Under the pieces are notes generated by a model that was not told where the DNA came from, ran no database searches, and was given only the letters and a program-made list of their open reading frames with translations. A program made the position numbers and the translations under genes. From the NCBI GenBank assembly GCA_023212725.1, contig JALBYF010000029.1, positions 1-64,000 on the forward strand: a DNA stretch of 64,000 nucleotides, given 5' to 3'. Within the stretch, counting starts at the first letter, position 1, and the number at the start of each line of letters is the position of its first letter. Origin of the DNA: Tranzscheliella williamsii. Its lineage: Eukaryota; Basidiomycota; Ustilaginomycetes; Ustilaginales; Ustilaginaceae. Positions 50,263-61,304 of the stretch are shown one piece after another.

Positions 50263-52764
50263 CTACTCGGTGCGTTGGGTCTGGTAGACCTTGACCGAGT
50301 TGATGAGCCAATAGGCCTGGCTGAAGTCGACGGCGGTGCTCTGCACGTAGTCCTGGCAGGTGCTGTAGCCGGTCAGCTGGGCGCAGCTCTGCGACTGGCC
50401 GGAGTAGGCGTTGTTCCAGAGGGTGCGGTCGCCGGCCCAGTCGCCGCAGATGGTGTTGCTGAAGACGCTGACGTGGTTGAAAAAGTATTTCTGCGGGTCG
50501 CACGATGCGGCGGGCCAGGAGCCTTGGGGGGTGCACCAGGTTTGGGGGGTGGGGCGGCCGGCGGTGATGTCGGCGGGGATGCTGGCGCGCGGGAAGAAGA
50601 ACGACGAGATCCCGGCGTCGGGGTCCCAGACCATGGCGTGGATGCCGCCGCGCGCCTTGTTGTAGCCGGTGCCATAGTCGGTGCGCAGCGACGACTGGAC
50701 ACTGCAGCCCTGGTTGTCCGTTTCCACACTGGCGCAGTTGGATGCCAGCGTTGCGTTGCTCAGCTGGTACTGGCCGAGCTGTGCATTGGCCGTGGCGTTG
50801 ACCGTGCAGCCGCTGGCCGTGTGCACCGAGTACGTGTTCTGCGACGTCAGCGAGATCCCCTCGACCACGTCAATCTCGCCGCCGTTCGGCCACCCCCCCG
50901 CCGGATTCGTCGGCACCGTCCACCACGCCGGCCACACCCCACATCCCACCGGCATGTGCTCCGCGTCCAGGATAAAAACCCCGGTCGTGAACGTGTCGAA
51001 CGAGCTCACCCGCACCGACTTCATGTACGGCACCGTCGCACTGGGGCTCGCCGCGCTGCTCGTCGACGAGGTGGTGCCCGACGCGGTCTTCGCCGTCCCA
51101 CTTGTAGTCACGCCTCCCTTCGAGACGGAAGACGTCGAGGCAGCAGCTCGTTTGGCCAGCGAAGTGGCGGTCGAAGACGAGGAAGACGAGGACGAGGCGG
51201 CGGGGGGGAAGACGCGCGATGTGGCGTAGGCCATGTACACCTGGCCGCTCGTGGTCGTCTTGACCATGCCGAGCGACTCCGCCTCTGCGCGGCCGACATA
51301 CTCGACCAGCCCGTGCGTCGGGTCCTTAAAAGTGAAGAAGTACATGTTGTCGTAGAAGCTCTCGCCCGCATAGTTAGCCACCAGCGAGTACACCTTGGGC
51401 GTGGGCGCTGCCGTCGCGGTCGAGGACGACATGGCCGCCGACGAGCTTGTCCCAACGGCTGTGCTCGTGCTCGCGGAAGAGGTCACATCCCTGCCGCTAC
51501 TGGTCATGGAACCAACGCTCGACGTGCTGGCAGTCCGGCTCGACGTGCTGGCAGACAGGCTAGACGAGCCGGGCTTGGCAGTCGTGCTGGAGCTCGACCG
51601 AGACGACGTGCTGACCTTCGGCGTCGTCGACGGAGCTTTCCCGGTAGTCGACGTCGTGCTGGGCTTGGTAGGCGCCGTCGACGTGGTGCGTGGTTGGGTG
51701 GACGTGATCGTCGACTTAGTGGAAGTGACACTCCGCGATTGCGTCAAAGTGTTCCGGGTAGAGCTCGTCGACGTGCTTCTGCGGGAACTTGTCTTGGCGG
51801 AACTCGGCGAGCTTGTCGAGGTACTCTTGCGGGCGCTTGTCGAGGAGGCCTTTTTAGACGTGGTGGTGGCTTTCTTTGTCGTAGTGGCTTTCTTCGTCGT
51901 GGTGGCTTTCTTCGTCGTGGTTGCCTTCTTTGTCGTAGTGGCTTTCTTTGTCGTGGTTGCTTTCTTTGTCGTAGTGGCTTTCTTCGTCGTGGTGGCTTTC
52001 TTCGTCGTGGTTGCCTTCTTTGTCGTGGTAGCTTTCTTTGTGGCAGTGGCTAACTTTGTGGTAGTGGCTATCTTTGTAGTGGTAGCTTTCTTTGTGGTGG
52101 TGGCTTTCTTTGTCGTGGTGGCTTTCTTTGTCGTAGTGGCTTTCTTTGACATAGTGGCTTTCTTTGTGGTGGTAGCCCTGCTCTTAGTAGTGCTAGTCTT
52201 GCTCTTGCCCGTCTTGCTAGAGCTGGCGCGCTTTCCATACATGGTGCATCTGCGGTAAACGGTCTCGTAGATGGTTTTGGTGAGGGTGACGGTCCTTGTG
52301 CGCGGCGTGGTTTGGTGCTTGGTGGTGGCTCTGCGCTTGCCGAGGGGAGCGGGGTCGAGGGCGGCGCTGGGGTGGGCCACGGTGGGGGTTTGCACGGCAC
52401 GCTTGCGCCTGGCTGTGTGGTTCGGGGGGCACGGGGTGGGCCCTGCACGCTTGAGGAGCTGCTCGCCCGTCTCGGTCTGATCGTCCGGCAGGAAGACGGT
52501 GATAACCTCCAGCTCGTAATCGGCCTCCTCGTCGTCATCGTCCCGCGCGGCCAAGTCCGCTGGCACGTCGACATCCTCGAACGCGTTGCTCGCGCTCCAC
52601 CCATGCACGGCGTGCCGTGAGCTCGTCAAGGACAGTCCAGTCTCACCTTCTGCGACCGGTGCGCTACCGCGAGGAACAGCAAAGGCGGACGCTGGGCCCA
52701 GCTGTGCGATACTAACCAGCAGCACTGCCGCCTGCAACACTGCCACCCTCGCAACGACCTTCAT
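50263..52764 (-). CDS. Secreted GH16 endo-beta-glucanase with Ser/Thr-rich and KATTTK-repeat stalk
   Basis: This intronless protein has 833 residues. A signal peptide (1 to about 27) and dibasic sites (KRAG, KRRA, KRAS) suggest Kex2-type processing. A stalk of about 340 residues follows: first about 18 copies of a KATTTK hexapeptide (about 190-305), then Ser/Thr-rich sequence that would be heavily O-mannosylated. The catalytic domain begins near 465 (VYSLVANYAGESFYDNMYFF). It carries the GH16 site GEIDVVEG (E630, D632, E635) with GVWPAWWTVP before it and VHTASGC after it. These features match basidiomycete GH16 laminarinase-type enzymes cutting beta-1,3(1,6)-glucan. No GPI signal is evident at the C-terminus (KVYQTQRTE). 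The Lys-rich stalk could bind anionic wall polymers; that is inference. Confidence 0.9.
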   Translation of the reverse strand: MKVVARVAVLQAAVLLVSIAQLGPASAFAVPRGSAPVAEGETGLSLTSSRHAVHGWSASNAFEDVDVPADLAARDDDDEEADYELEVITVFLPDDQTETGEQLLKRAGPTPCPPNHTARRKRAVQTPTVAHPSAALDPAPLGKRRATTKHQTTPRTRTVTLTKTIYETVYRRCTMYGKRASSSKTGKSKTSTTKSRATTTKKATMSKKATTTKKATTTKKATTTKKATTTKIATTTKLATATKKATTTKKATTTKKATTTKKATTTKKATTTKKATTTKKATTTKKATTTKKATTTKKATTTSKKASSTSARKSTSTSSPSSAKTSSRRSTSTSSTRNTLTQSRSVTSTKSTITSTQPRTTSTAPTKPSTTSTTGKAPSTTPKVSTSSRSSSSTTAKPGSSSLSASTSSRTASTSSVGSMTSSGRDVTSSASTSTAVGTSSSAAMSSSTATAAPTPKVYSLVANYAGESFYDNMYFFTFKDPTHGLVEYVGRAEAESLGMVKTTTSGQVYMAYATSRVFPPAASSSSSSSSTATSLAKRAAASTSSVSKGGVTTSGTAKTASGTTSSTSSAASPSATVPYMKSVRVSSFDTFTTGVFILDAEHMPVGCGVWPAWWTVPTNPAGGWPNGGEIDVVEGISLTSQNTYSVHTASGCTVNATANAQLGQYQLSNATLASNCASVETDNQGCSVQSSLRTDYGTGYNKARGGIHAMVWDPDAGISSFFFPRASIPADITAGRPTPQTWCTPQGSWPAASCDPQKYFFNHVSVFSNTICGDWAGDRTLWNNAYSGQSQSCAQLTGYSTCQDYVQSTAVDFSQAYWLINSVKVYQTQRTE
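51850..52185 (-). repeat. 18-base minisatellite coding for KATTTK units
   Basis: There are about 18 head-to-tail copies of an 18-base unit inside the GH16 gene. Most encode KATTTK. Variants are KATMSK, IATTTK and LATATK. Third-position changes (cgtcgt, cgtagt and tgtggt forms on the plus strand) show that copies differ mainly by synonymous substitutions. Confidence 0.85.
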
Positions 52765-54052
52765 CTTGACTCTATTTCTTGAGGCTAAGACTGCTAGCCT
52801 GCTGGCCTTGGCCTTGTCACCTTGAATCGGTGAGCCGCAGCGGTAAGACAGGAGGACTTGTCACACTGCGCAATGTCGATCTAAACGGACCCGAGGGTGG
52901 ATAGATCTGTTAACGAACGAAGAAAGCTTAGGGGAGGAACAGGGGAAAAGGGAGGGAGAGAGGGGAGTGGATGCGGGTGGAGAGGGCTTTGGCAGGGTGT
53001 TGGCCTGCTGTGGTTTATATTCAGGCGTGGAAAAGGGGAGCATGCCGAGGTGTAGGCGACATGGTGGAGACAGCTGTGCGGGCCCTGCGCCTGGTAGAGA
53101 AGCAGCCGACGCGCAAGGTGAGCGCGCCGATACGAGTTCGAATACAACACCGCGCTCTCCACTGCGTCGGCGCCTTGCTCAAGCATGGTTGAGGGCGCGG
53201 TAAGCGCTCCTGGGGCCTAGCTCGGCCTCTGGTGTGGACAGCGGCGTCGCGGGCCGTTCCATCACTGCTGGCCGGGGGCTACGAGACGGTGCGCGTGGCG
53301 GGACCATGTGGACGCCGAGGGGCTGTAGCGTCGAAAAGGGGCGACCTGGCCGAGCCTTGAGCCCGCACTTGGCGACAGCTGTCGATACGGCGGAGACACA
53401 AGCAGAAGCTTGCTGTCGGGCAAGCGGCGTGACGATGCTCGACGGAAGATCGACGCTGCATGGGCGCGACGCTGCCGAGGTGGTGTGCAACCCGCCCGGC
53501 CAGCCTCGGACAGCGCTGCCGCCCGCCGAACCTGCCGCGTAGCTCGGCGCCTCGGTGACACTCGCTGCAGCTCGGCGACACGCTCATGGTGCTAACCCAC
53601 GCCCGGTATCTGCAATACAAATTCACCCGCTCGCGCATTACAAACCCTCGAAAACGTCACGTCCAACTCCGCCATGGCTCCTCCCCTTCTGGGCCCACCC
53701 CCTTCGCTGGCGCATAGATCGCCAGCAATTTTTCGCCACATTGTTACGATCCGCCTGGCGGGGGCTGCCAGCGACGCCTAGTCGACACAGGCACGGTTCG
53801 CACACGAGACCACCTGCGATGATGCTGCGCAGCGGGGTGGTTAGCGGGCGTTCGAGGCGTTAAAAAGGGAAAGACGTGCTGTTAGATTACAGTGTGGAAT
53901 GTCGTGAGCCGATCGAATCAGGCGGTTCCAAGCGGGGAGGGGGCGGAGATGCTTTCCATATGCGTCGCGGGGGCCAGTATACGTGGTCTTATCAGCGCTG
54001 CGTGGGGCGGAGGAACTTGTAGTCGGGGCGCTGTCGGGCCTACGTGCAAGGT
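52765..54052. other. Promoter of the GH16 gene and 3' flank of the RCC1-PHD gene
   Basis: Nearly 1.3 kb without a convincing gene. Both flanking genes are on the minus strand. GC-rich short frames on both strands around 53,200-53,600 have no recognisable domains. A G/A-rich strip at 52,930-53,000 lies just upstream of the GH16 start. Confidence 0.4.
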
Positions 54053-55945
54053 TCAGCGCCGTTTCTTGGCGGCGGGGGTGGTGGAGCCGTTGGTGTCGTC
54101 GTGGGAGCGTTTTGCGGATGCGGCGGGCGCGGGCAGGGCACAGTTGGGACAGTGCCACTCGCCGTCGGGGATCTCGGTGAGCGGCGGAGAGAGGCACTGG
54201 AGATGCCAGGGGTTCTCACACTTTTCGCACTCGAGCAGCGCGTTCTCGTCCGTCGAGGCGTCCGAGCCGCAGACCAGACAGGACTCCAGGCTGGAGACAG
54301 TCTCGGGGAAGCGCGGCAGCTCGGCGTAGGCTGGGCCCATATTGCGCGCAATGTAGAAAGTGGTGTTCTGACCGGCGGCAATGTCGAGCACGGCGATGCC
54401 ATCCAGCGTTTCGCAGCGGTTGGGCTTGGTGAGGCTGCGCGCCTTGCCTTCGCCCAGGCCGAGCTCGCCGCAGTTGGCATTCTGCCCCCAGCAGACATTC
54501 ATGGTGGCCATATGCTCCCCCTGCATCGCCGCCTCTTCCTGTGCTGTGCAAAAGAGAGTCACTCCGCCAAGCCCCACGTTGAGCACCTTGACACCCATCA
54601 AATCGGGAAGATACTTGAAGGTCATGAAGCCCTGGCCAGCGGAGCCATCACCAGAAGTCTTCCACTTGCCGGCGAGGTAGAACATGCGCTGACCGTCGAG
54701 CAGTGCCGAGTTGGTCGAGCCGGCATAGACCGAAGTGGCGCGCGCCAGGATGTTTTCCCTGGCAAACTGAGAGACGAGCGTAGGAACAAGCTGATCCTGT
54801 TGCGAGCCTAGGCCGAGCCGGCCGTATCCACCAAAGCCCCAGACGTAGGCGAGGCCATCGGTGTCGAGAGCGATGGTATGCTGTTGACCACAGGCGATCT
54901 GGACAATGTTCTTGTCCGCCAGTTGCTTGACTAGGAAGGGTTCGGAAAAGGTGTTAAAAGCAAGCTTGTTGCCGGAGATAAAGTGTTCGCCGGTGCGACC
55001 GTTGCCGAGCTGACCCTTTTCGGACGAGCCCATGGTATAGACCTTGCCGGACTGGGTGAGGAGCATGGAAAAGGTGGTGCCGCACGAGGCTGCCACGACA
55101 GGATCACGTTCCTTGATGAAAGGCGCGGTTTCGATTCGTTGAAAGGATTGTAATATCGACATTTTGGGCAAGCCACACTGGCCCGAGGTGTTGAGGCCGG
55201 TCGCATAGACGGCGCCGGCAGAGGTGACGAGAAGCGTGTGGGAGCGACCGCAAGCAGCGTAGACAATGTTGCCCTTTTCACCTTGTGGCAACGGTGGGGA
55301 GAAGTCGGTTTGGCGGTCGAGCAGATAGGCGTCCCAGACAGCGATGCCGGAGGGTTTGCGCCCTGGTGTGGGGACGATAGGAACGCCACACTGGCCCTGT
55401 TCGTTGCGCCCAATGACAAAGGCATCTCCCTCTGTAGAGAGAAAGACGGCGTGACACGAGGAATGCGAGGAAAAGATGCGTCGCATACGAACGTTGGACA
55501 CCGAGCGGAGGATGTGCGGTGACGGCAGATCGGGGCTGGAGAAGAGGACAAGGCGGTATCAAGGTCAGCGGACCGTTTTCTAAAGGTGACAAGCGCTGCT
55601 ACAGCGTGGCAGCTACAGCGCGGCAAGTGTTGGCAGCCTTGGCAGCGTCGCTTGGCGGGAGAGAGGGGAGCTGGAAAGAGAAGGGAAAAGCTTACTGGTC
55701 GGGATTGGTTTTGAGGGGCGGACCGGTTTTGGTAGCTTTGCGGCCTAACGCCGGCCAGTCGATGCCGCCGGTGACAAGGACTGAAAGGGAGATAATAAGA
55801 GGGGAGAAATAGAAGAGAAGCGTGGGTCTCGGTCAGCGCAAGCGGCCGGAAAGGATAGATGGGAACTACTGAACCTACCTCTGCCCCAATTCGGAAGATG
55901 GGAGGAGGAGGCCTCTGCAGCCGCTGCCTTGCTGGTAGCGGTCAT
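54053..55945 (-). CDS. RCC1-repeat protein with C-terminal PHD finger
   Basis: Three exons, 55945-55879, 55780-55696 and 55535-54053, join in frame to 544 residues. Exon joins read NWGRVLVTGG and TNPDHPDLPS. The first 430 residues contain RCC1-type blades with the G-x-N-x-x-G-Q-C-G pattern, for example GRNEQGQCGVP, ATGLNTSGQCGLP, MGSSEKGQLGNG and VWGFGGYGRLGLG, predicting a seven-blade propeller. A PHD finger (about 467-512) is complete: CLVCGSDAS, CEKCENPWHLQC and EWHCPNC. The tail ends in a nuclear signal (AAKKRR). PHD fingers usually read histone H3 tails and RCC1 propellers bind chromatin or small GTPases, so a chromatin role is likely. The fusion is not the canonical Ran exchange factor. 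The introns are 98 and 160 bases. Confidence 0.82.
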
Positions 55946-57587
55946 AGTGACGACGATGGGAGGGCGAAGGGAAGGTGAGAGCCTTGTAGCAGGATGTAGG
56001 GAGGTGGTGTCAGCAGGGATGCCGAGAGGGTGATAGTGGCTGAAGGTGGCAGGAGGGTGATGATGTGGCTTATGGCAACATGCAGAAGCTGGTCGATGGT
56101 GACACGGGGTGGGTGGCGTGCAGGCGCGTCAGCTGTACGGTGCGGCGGGTATGGCGGGACACGCAGAAGAAAGAGGGCGTCCAAGGCATACGACACTGGA
56201 TGGCAAGGTCGGCGTCGCTGCTGTAGAGTAGGATGGCAATGGCGGCTAGGTTGGCTATGGTACAAAGGCTGTAGGTAGAGCGTAGGAAGGTCCAAGGCTT
56301 CACTGCGAAAAGGACAAGGAGAAGGGATTGCGTTCGATCTAACGCTTTCCAGCGCGTAGTCGCAGGCAGCGCCCATCCCGCACCGAAGCCAACTTTGCAG
56401 TGTCGCGTCGCGCAAACAAGCGTTTCCCAGATCCAAACTCTAACATTCCAGGGATGCTCTTATCGGGCGATAAGATGTATCCGCTGTTGCTGAAACACAC
56501 ACCACGTTCGACTTGCGTGTTGGTGTTGGCTGTCGGGTTTTGAATGCGACGATCGACTGCCTTTGAATGCAGATATATACACTGTGATTGGGATTGGGAT
56601 TCGGATTGACATTGACAGGTGGCGGCTGAGAGGAATGAATCATGAATGCACTGACACTCACATTCCCCATCCGCATGTCCATTCCCCGTTCCTGTCGCTT
56701 GGCTTCATGCAAGTTCCTGGCGCCTCCATCCCGCCGTGATGATCAATCTCCATTGCTTCGGTAGTTGTCGTCGCAGCGTAGGCCCTGCCCATGCTCGCTT
56801 CGCGTTCGCTGCACAGAGATGCGGTTCGACAAGACTTGGCATTGCCTCGCTTGCTCAGTCCATTCGGCGTGCTTCGCCTGCTTTCTCCGCTGCAAGCTTT
56901 GCCCGTGTTGTCGATTGCGACATGTCAGCTTCATCCACCCGTTCCTTTCTGCATCGCACACTTCTTTCCAATCGGCTTTTACCCGCTCGCCACTTGGGCC
57001 ACCGTCTGTCTCCGAAGTCTGCCTGGACCCAGTCAGCTATGGCGCCCTTAGTTCTGTGAGCAGCGTGCGTGAATGGCGACCAGATCTGGCCCTTCTCCTC
57101 TCGCTTAACCAGTCTCTGATAGAAGCAGATAACCCCGTTGCGAATGCCTTCACCGCGGTGGACACAAGCTCGAAGCTGCCCAGGTCCGTGACATTCTTAG
57201 CGAAGGCTGCTTCCCGGGATCCCGTTAGACAGCTTCGCATGCCGGTCGCGCTTCCGTCCCGTCTTGTGTTGTCTTCCACCATGCCATCGCCAGCATGTTC
57301 CCGCCTCGCATCCTCTCCCCACCCCTTATAAGCATCACCTCGCGCTGAGCCTGGCGCTCTTGGCCTCTCCCCCTCCTTCCTCATCAGCTTCTCCTCTTCC
57401 CTCCTCTCCCCTCCCCTCCTCATCAGCTTCTCCTCTCCCCTCCCTCCCCTCCCCTCCTCTCCTTCGTTCCGTCCCCTCGCTACGCTGCTTCCCTCTCATC
57501 ACGCTCTTTGCAGGCCAGTCATCCGGATTCATCGCCTTCTGGATTCCACTCTACCCTTGTACACGCTTCTCCGCGCTTACTATCAAG
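55946..57587. other. Divergent intergenic region between RCC1-PHD and EXG-type glucanase
   Basis: About 1.6 kb with no recognised gene. GGATT-type short repeats (tgattgggattgggattcggatt) lie near 56,583-56,610. A strong pyrimidine tract stands just upstream of the glucanase. Confidence 0.45.
57356..57480 (+). repeat. CT-rich tract with internal 20-base direct repeat
   Basis: About 125 bases are almost pure pyrimidine. TCCTCATCAGCTTCTCCTCT occurs at 57378 and again at 57417, 39 bases apart. The tract is about 110-230 bases before the glucanase ATG. Such tracts in fungal promoters mark strong core promoters and can form triplex DNA. Confidence 0.6.
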
Positions 57588-59084
57588 ATGAAGTTGACTT
57601 CGCTCCTTGCAGGGGCTCTGATGGTCGGTGCAGTTGCTGCCGGCAATTTGGTGCCGGACGAGGTCAAGGACCTCAAGCTTCGCATTACCAAGGCCAACTC
57701 CCGTGGTGCTGCCGATGTCGCACCCGAGCTGGTGGCCACCCAAGTCTTCAAATCGATCTGGGCCGATACCAAGGACCGCCTCAAGGCTCCCCTCCAGTCG
57801 CTCGAACGTATGAAGAAGCACAAGAAACACAAAAACTCCCACACCGAGAGGCAGCTCGAGGAACGCGCTGCGATCGACTATCGCTATGCCTACGGGAGCA
57901 ACCAAAAGGTGCGCGGTGTCTCGCTCGGCGGCTGGCTCGTGGTTGAGAACTTTATCACCCCCTCGCTCTACGAGCAGACCGGCAATCCTAAAATTGTCGA
58001 CGAGTGGACCTTTGGTTCGCTCCAGTCGCATAAGAACGCCAAGAAGATCCTTCAGAACCACCTCGATACCTTTATCTCTGAGGATGACTTCCGCGCCATT
58101 GCCGCTGCCGGTCTCAACCATGTGCGCATCCCCATCGGCTACTGGGCCTTTGAGGTGGGCAACGGCGAGCCCTTCTTGAAGCTCAACCAGTGGGCTCTGC
58201 TCAAGCAGGCGGCGCTCTGGGCGGGCAAGCATAACCTCAAGGTGCTCGTAGATCTGCACGCCGCGCCGGGCAACCAGAACGGCTTTGACCACGGTGGCCG
58301 GCGCGGCGTCAACGCCTGGGCGGGCAACGCCACCAACGTGCAGCGCACCATCGATGTCCTGCGTACCATGTCGCAGGAATTCTCGCAGGCCAAGTATGCG
58401 AGCTCGGTGGCGGCGATTGAGCTGCTCAACGAGCCGGTTACCGACAAGAAGGTGGTGCTCGACTTCTACCAGCGCGCCTACCAGGCGGTGCGCTATCCAA
58501 ACGGGCGCAAGGCGGGCGCGTCGCCGATCCTGGTCGTCGCCGGCGACGAGTTTATGTCGCCCGCCTTCTCCCACTACTGGGACAACAAGCTGATGCCGCC
58601 GACGTACGAGGGTGTGGCGATCGACTCGCACGTCTACACCATCTTTGACGACAATTCACTCCGTCTCTCCTCCAAGGACCGCATTGGCTACTACTGCTCG
58701 CTCAAGGACAAGTACGCCGCCTCCAACAAGATCCACTACCAGCTACTCGGCGAGTGGACCCCCGCCTTTACCGACTGCGCGCTTGGCCTTAACGGGCGCA
58801 ACCGCGGCGCGCGCTACGACGGCACGTTTGCCGGCTCCAAGGGCAAGATCCACGCCTGTGGGCCCAAGACTGGCAGTGCCGCCCACTTCTCGCCCGGCTA
58901 CAAGAAGCTGCTCGCCTCCATGTGGGAGGCCCAGGTCGACGCCTACGAGTCCGGCATCGGCTGGCTCATGTGGACCTGGAAGACCGAGGCCAACAGGGCC
59001 GAGGACTGGTCCTACCAAAAAGGCCTCCAGTACGGCTGGATCCCCAGCGACCCCACCCAGCGCCCCAACGGCATCCAATGCTGA
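57588..59084 (+). CDS. Secreted GH5 exo-beta-1,3-glucanase (EXG1 type)
   Basis: This intronless protein has 498 residues from the ATG at 57588. A signal peptide (MKLTSLLAGALMVGAVAAG) is followed by a basic propeptide of about 75 residues ending near ERQLEERA, which would be trimmed. The mature domain has the EXG family marks VRGVSLGGWLVVENFITPSL, GLNHVRIPIGYWAF and LVDLHAAPGNQNGFDH. The acid/base Glu is in LLNEPV (E282) and the nucleophile in LLGEWTPAFTDC (E389), with HVYTIFD between. Such enzymes release glucose from beta-1,3-glucan in wall remodelling and nutrition. It is slightly longer than yeast Exg1 (448 residues) because of the propeptide. The upstream pyrimidine tract suggests a strong promoter. 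The gene converges on MTG2. Confidence 0.93.
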   Translation: MKLTSLLAGALMVGAVAAGNLVPDEVKDLKLRITKANSRGAADVAPELVATQVFKSIWADTKDRLKAPLQSLERMKKHKKHKNSHTERQLEERAAIDYRYAYGSNQKVRGVSLGGWLVVENFITPSLYEQTGNPKIVDEWTFGSLQSHKNAKKILQNHLDTFISEDDFRAIAAAGLNHVRIPIGYWAFEVGNGEPFLKLNQWALLKQAALWAGKHNLKVLVDLHAAPGNQNGFDHGGRRGVNAWAGNATNVQRTIDVLRTMSQEFSQAKYASSVAAIELLNEPVTDKKVVLDFYQRAYQAVRYPNGRKAGASPILVVAGDEFMSPAFSHYWDNKLMPPTYEGVAIDSHVYTIFDDNSLRLSSKDRIGYYCSLKDKYAASNKIHYQLLGEWTPAFTDCALGLNGRNRGARYDGTFAGSKGKIHACGPKTGSAAHFSPGYKKLLASMWEAQVDAYESGIGWLMWTWKTEANRAEDWSYQKGLQYGWIPSDPTQRPNGIQC

Positions 59085-59353
59085 TCTTGCGCCCGCCCTC
59101 GCCATCCACCAACCGCCCATCCCCGCTAGCATCTCGTCTGCCCCCTCTCAATCTCCCTACACCAGGTCGAGCCTGCGCAGCCCTATTGCGCCCAACCAGT
59201 ACGCCCTGCTATGATTCTAACCCATGTTCGCTTCTGTCCCCACCCTCTTTTCTGTCACGCGTCGATTTTGTAGCTATGGCCGGAATGTCATCCCAGATAG
59301 GTTTATATTGAAGCAAGAGCAAGGCATGCGTCGTGGCAACACTTGGAGTGGGG

Positions 59354-61266
59354 CTATTGTGAAGCGGGAGGGGTAGTGTCGGCGTCCTGGGCGCGGCGGG
59401 TTTTGAGGAGCTCTACGAGGGTGAGGGCGAGCTTGTCTGTGCCTTGTTTCTTTTTTGCCGAGAGGGTGAGGAGGCGGAGGGGGCCTTGGCGGCGGAGGGT
59501 GTCGAGGGCGGCGGGGGATGCGCGGGCGAGAGCGTCCTGGTGGAGGGCGAGGGTGTGCTGGCGGAGGCGGTGGAGCTTGAGCTGGGCGGCTGCGATCTGT
59601 GCGGGTGTGGTGGCGAGGTCGGCCTTGTTGACGATGACCAGGAGTGCTTTGGCGGCGAGGTCGGTGCGGTAGTGTGTCAGTTCGTCGTGGAGGGTTTGCA
59701 GGTCGCGGGCTGGGTCGGGCTCGGAGAGGTCCAGGACGTAGGCCAGGATGGCGCAGCGCTCGATGTGGCGCAGGAATGTGTGGCCGAGGCCGCGGTTGTC
59801 CGCCGCGCCCGCGATCAGCCCGGGGATGTCGGACAGCACCAGCCGGAACTCCTCGATGGCGTCCTCTGCGCGCAGGCCCGGCGCGTCGGCACCGTACCCC
59901 TCGCCCACCTCTGCATCGTCCACCCCCAACACCCTGCCGTCATCGCCGAGCCGGACGACGCCCAAGTTGGGCGAGAGCGTGGTGAACCGCCAGTGGCCCA
60001 CCTGCGCCTTGGAGGCCGAGAGCGCGCGCAGCACCGTCGACTTGCCCGCATTCGGCAGCCCGACCAGGCCGATATCCGACGGCCGCTTAAGCTCGAGCAG
60101 GATCTCGACCGACTCACCCCACTCGCCGCGTGTGGCAAACTTGGGCGAGCGGTTGTTGGACGAGAGGAAGGTGGGGTTGCCCAGACCACCCTTGCCGCCG
60201 GCGGCGAGCAGCACGCCCATCGAGTCGGCTGGCGTGGGCTCGGACAGGTCGATCTGCCACGGGACGTCGGCCTCGGGTTCGTCCTCGTACGGCGTTACCG
60301 AGGCGGCGGAGCGGTCTGTGACGCCGACATGGCCCGCAGCGGTGGTGGTGGCGTGCGCCGACGACAGCGCATACCGATGACGGCGGCGCCGGTCCATGGC
60401 GAGGCGCATCTCGGCGGCACGGAACTCGTTGCGCCGGTAGTTGCTCTCTTCGGCGCGCGGGTAATGGCGCCAGACGCGCTCGCGCATCGCCTGGAGCTGG
60501 AAGGCCGCCTGCGGATCCAGCAAGGCCTCCCCTTCCACCTGGTCTTCGGCCTCCTGCCGCCGCTGGTCCGCTTCGATCTTGGCGTCGCCCTCGAACTTGT
60601 CCTCTGGCTCGTCGTACGCCGGGCGGTACAGCGCGCGGATCCGCTCCTTCTCCGCCTCTTCAGCAGCAAGCACAACAGCCTCCTTGGCCACCGCACCGGT
60701 AGGGTCCCAGCGCGCCTTGGCCGCACGGCGCACCAGGTCCGAGTAGTACTCCTCGGCCTGCTCCTCCTCGGCAATGCGGAGGCGCTTGATGGCGGTGACA
60801 ACGGTTCCAACGGGCACCTCGATGATCTTATCTTCCACCTTCTTGCCGTGCAGGAAGCTGCCCTGGCCGTGCGGGCCGTCGGCGGCACGGAACCGGCGCG
60901 ACACACGCGCAAGCGTCGTCGGACCGTCAACAGCGCGGATGTAGATGGAACCCCCCGCACCGCCGTTGCCGCCCGAGGGCGGGCCCATCTCGACAAACTT
61001 CTCCCGGTGGAAAGAGACGCAGCCGTCGCCCCCCTTGCCAGCTGTGAGGCGCAGAGTAAGCTGATCGACAAAGTGGGAGCGCCGATTTCGCTGCCACTCT
61101 GCCTTGCGCTTGGCCTTGTCGGCGCCAATGGCCGAAGAACAGAAGCCTCTGAAATGCGTACTCGGGCCTGCAGACCGACGCTGTGGGCGACCTGTCGGCG
61201 AGGTCGCGACTGCAGACCCGGTTGATGTGTTGGGATGCTCTTCTCGGTGGGAATTCCCCCTGACAG

Positions 61267-61304
<38 letters not shown>

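Noticed and set aside
50275..52053. Plus-strand frame of 592 codons opposite the GH16 gene
   Set aside because: Arg/Gly-rich low-complexity antisense product; the GH16 frame explains the region.
51395..52258. Plus-strand frame with repeated VVAFFV units
   Set aside because: It is the antisense of the KATTTK repeat in the GH16 gene. The hydrophobic repeat follows automatically from the sense codons, and the sense frame has the catalytic domain.
59444..61225. Plus-strand frame of 593 codons opposite MTG2
   Set aside because: Antisense shadow. MTG2 carries intact Obg and GTPase motifs, while the plus-strand product has none.
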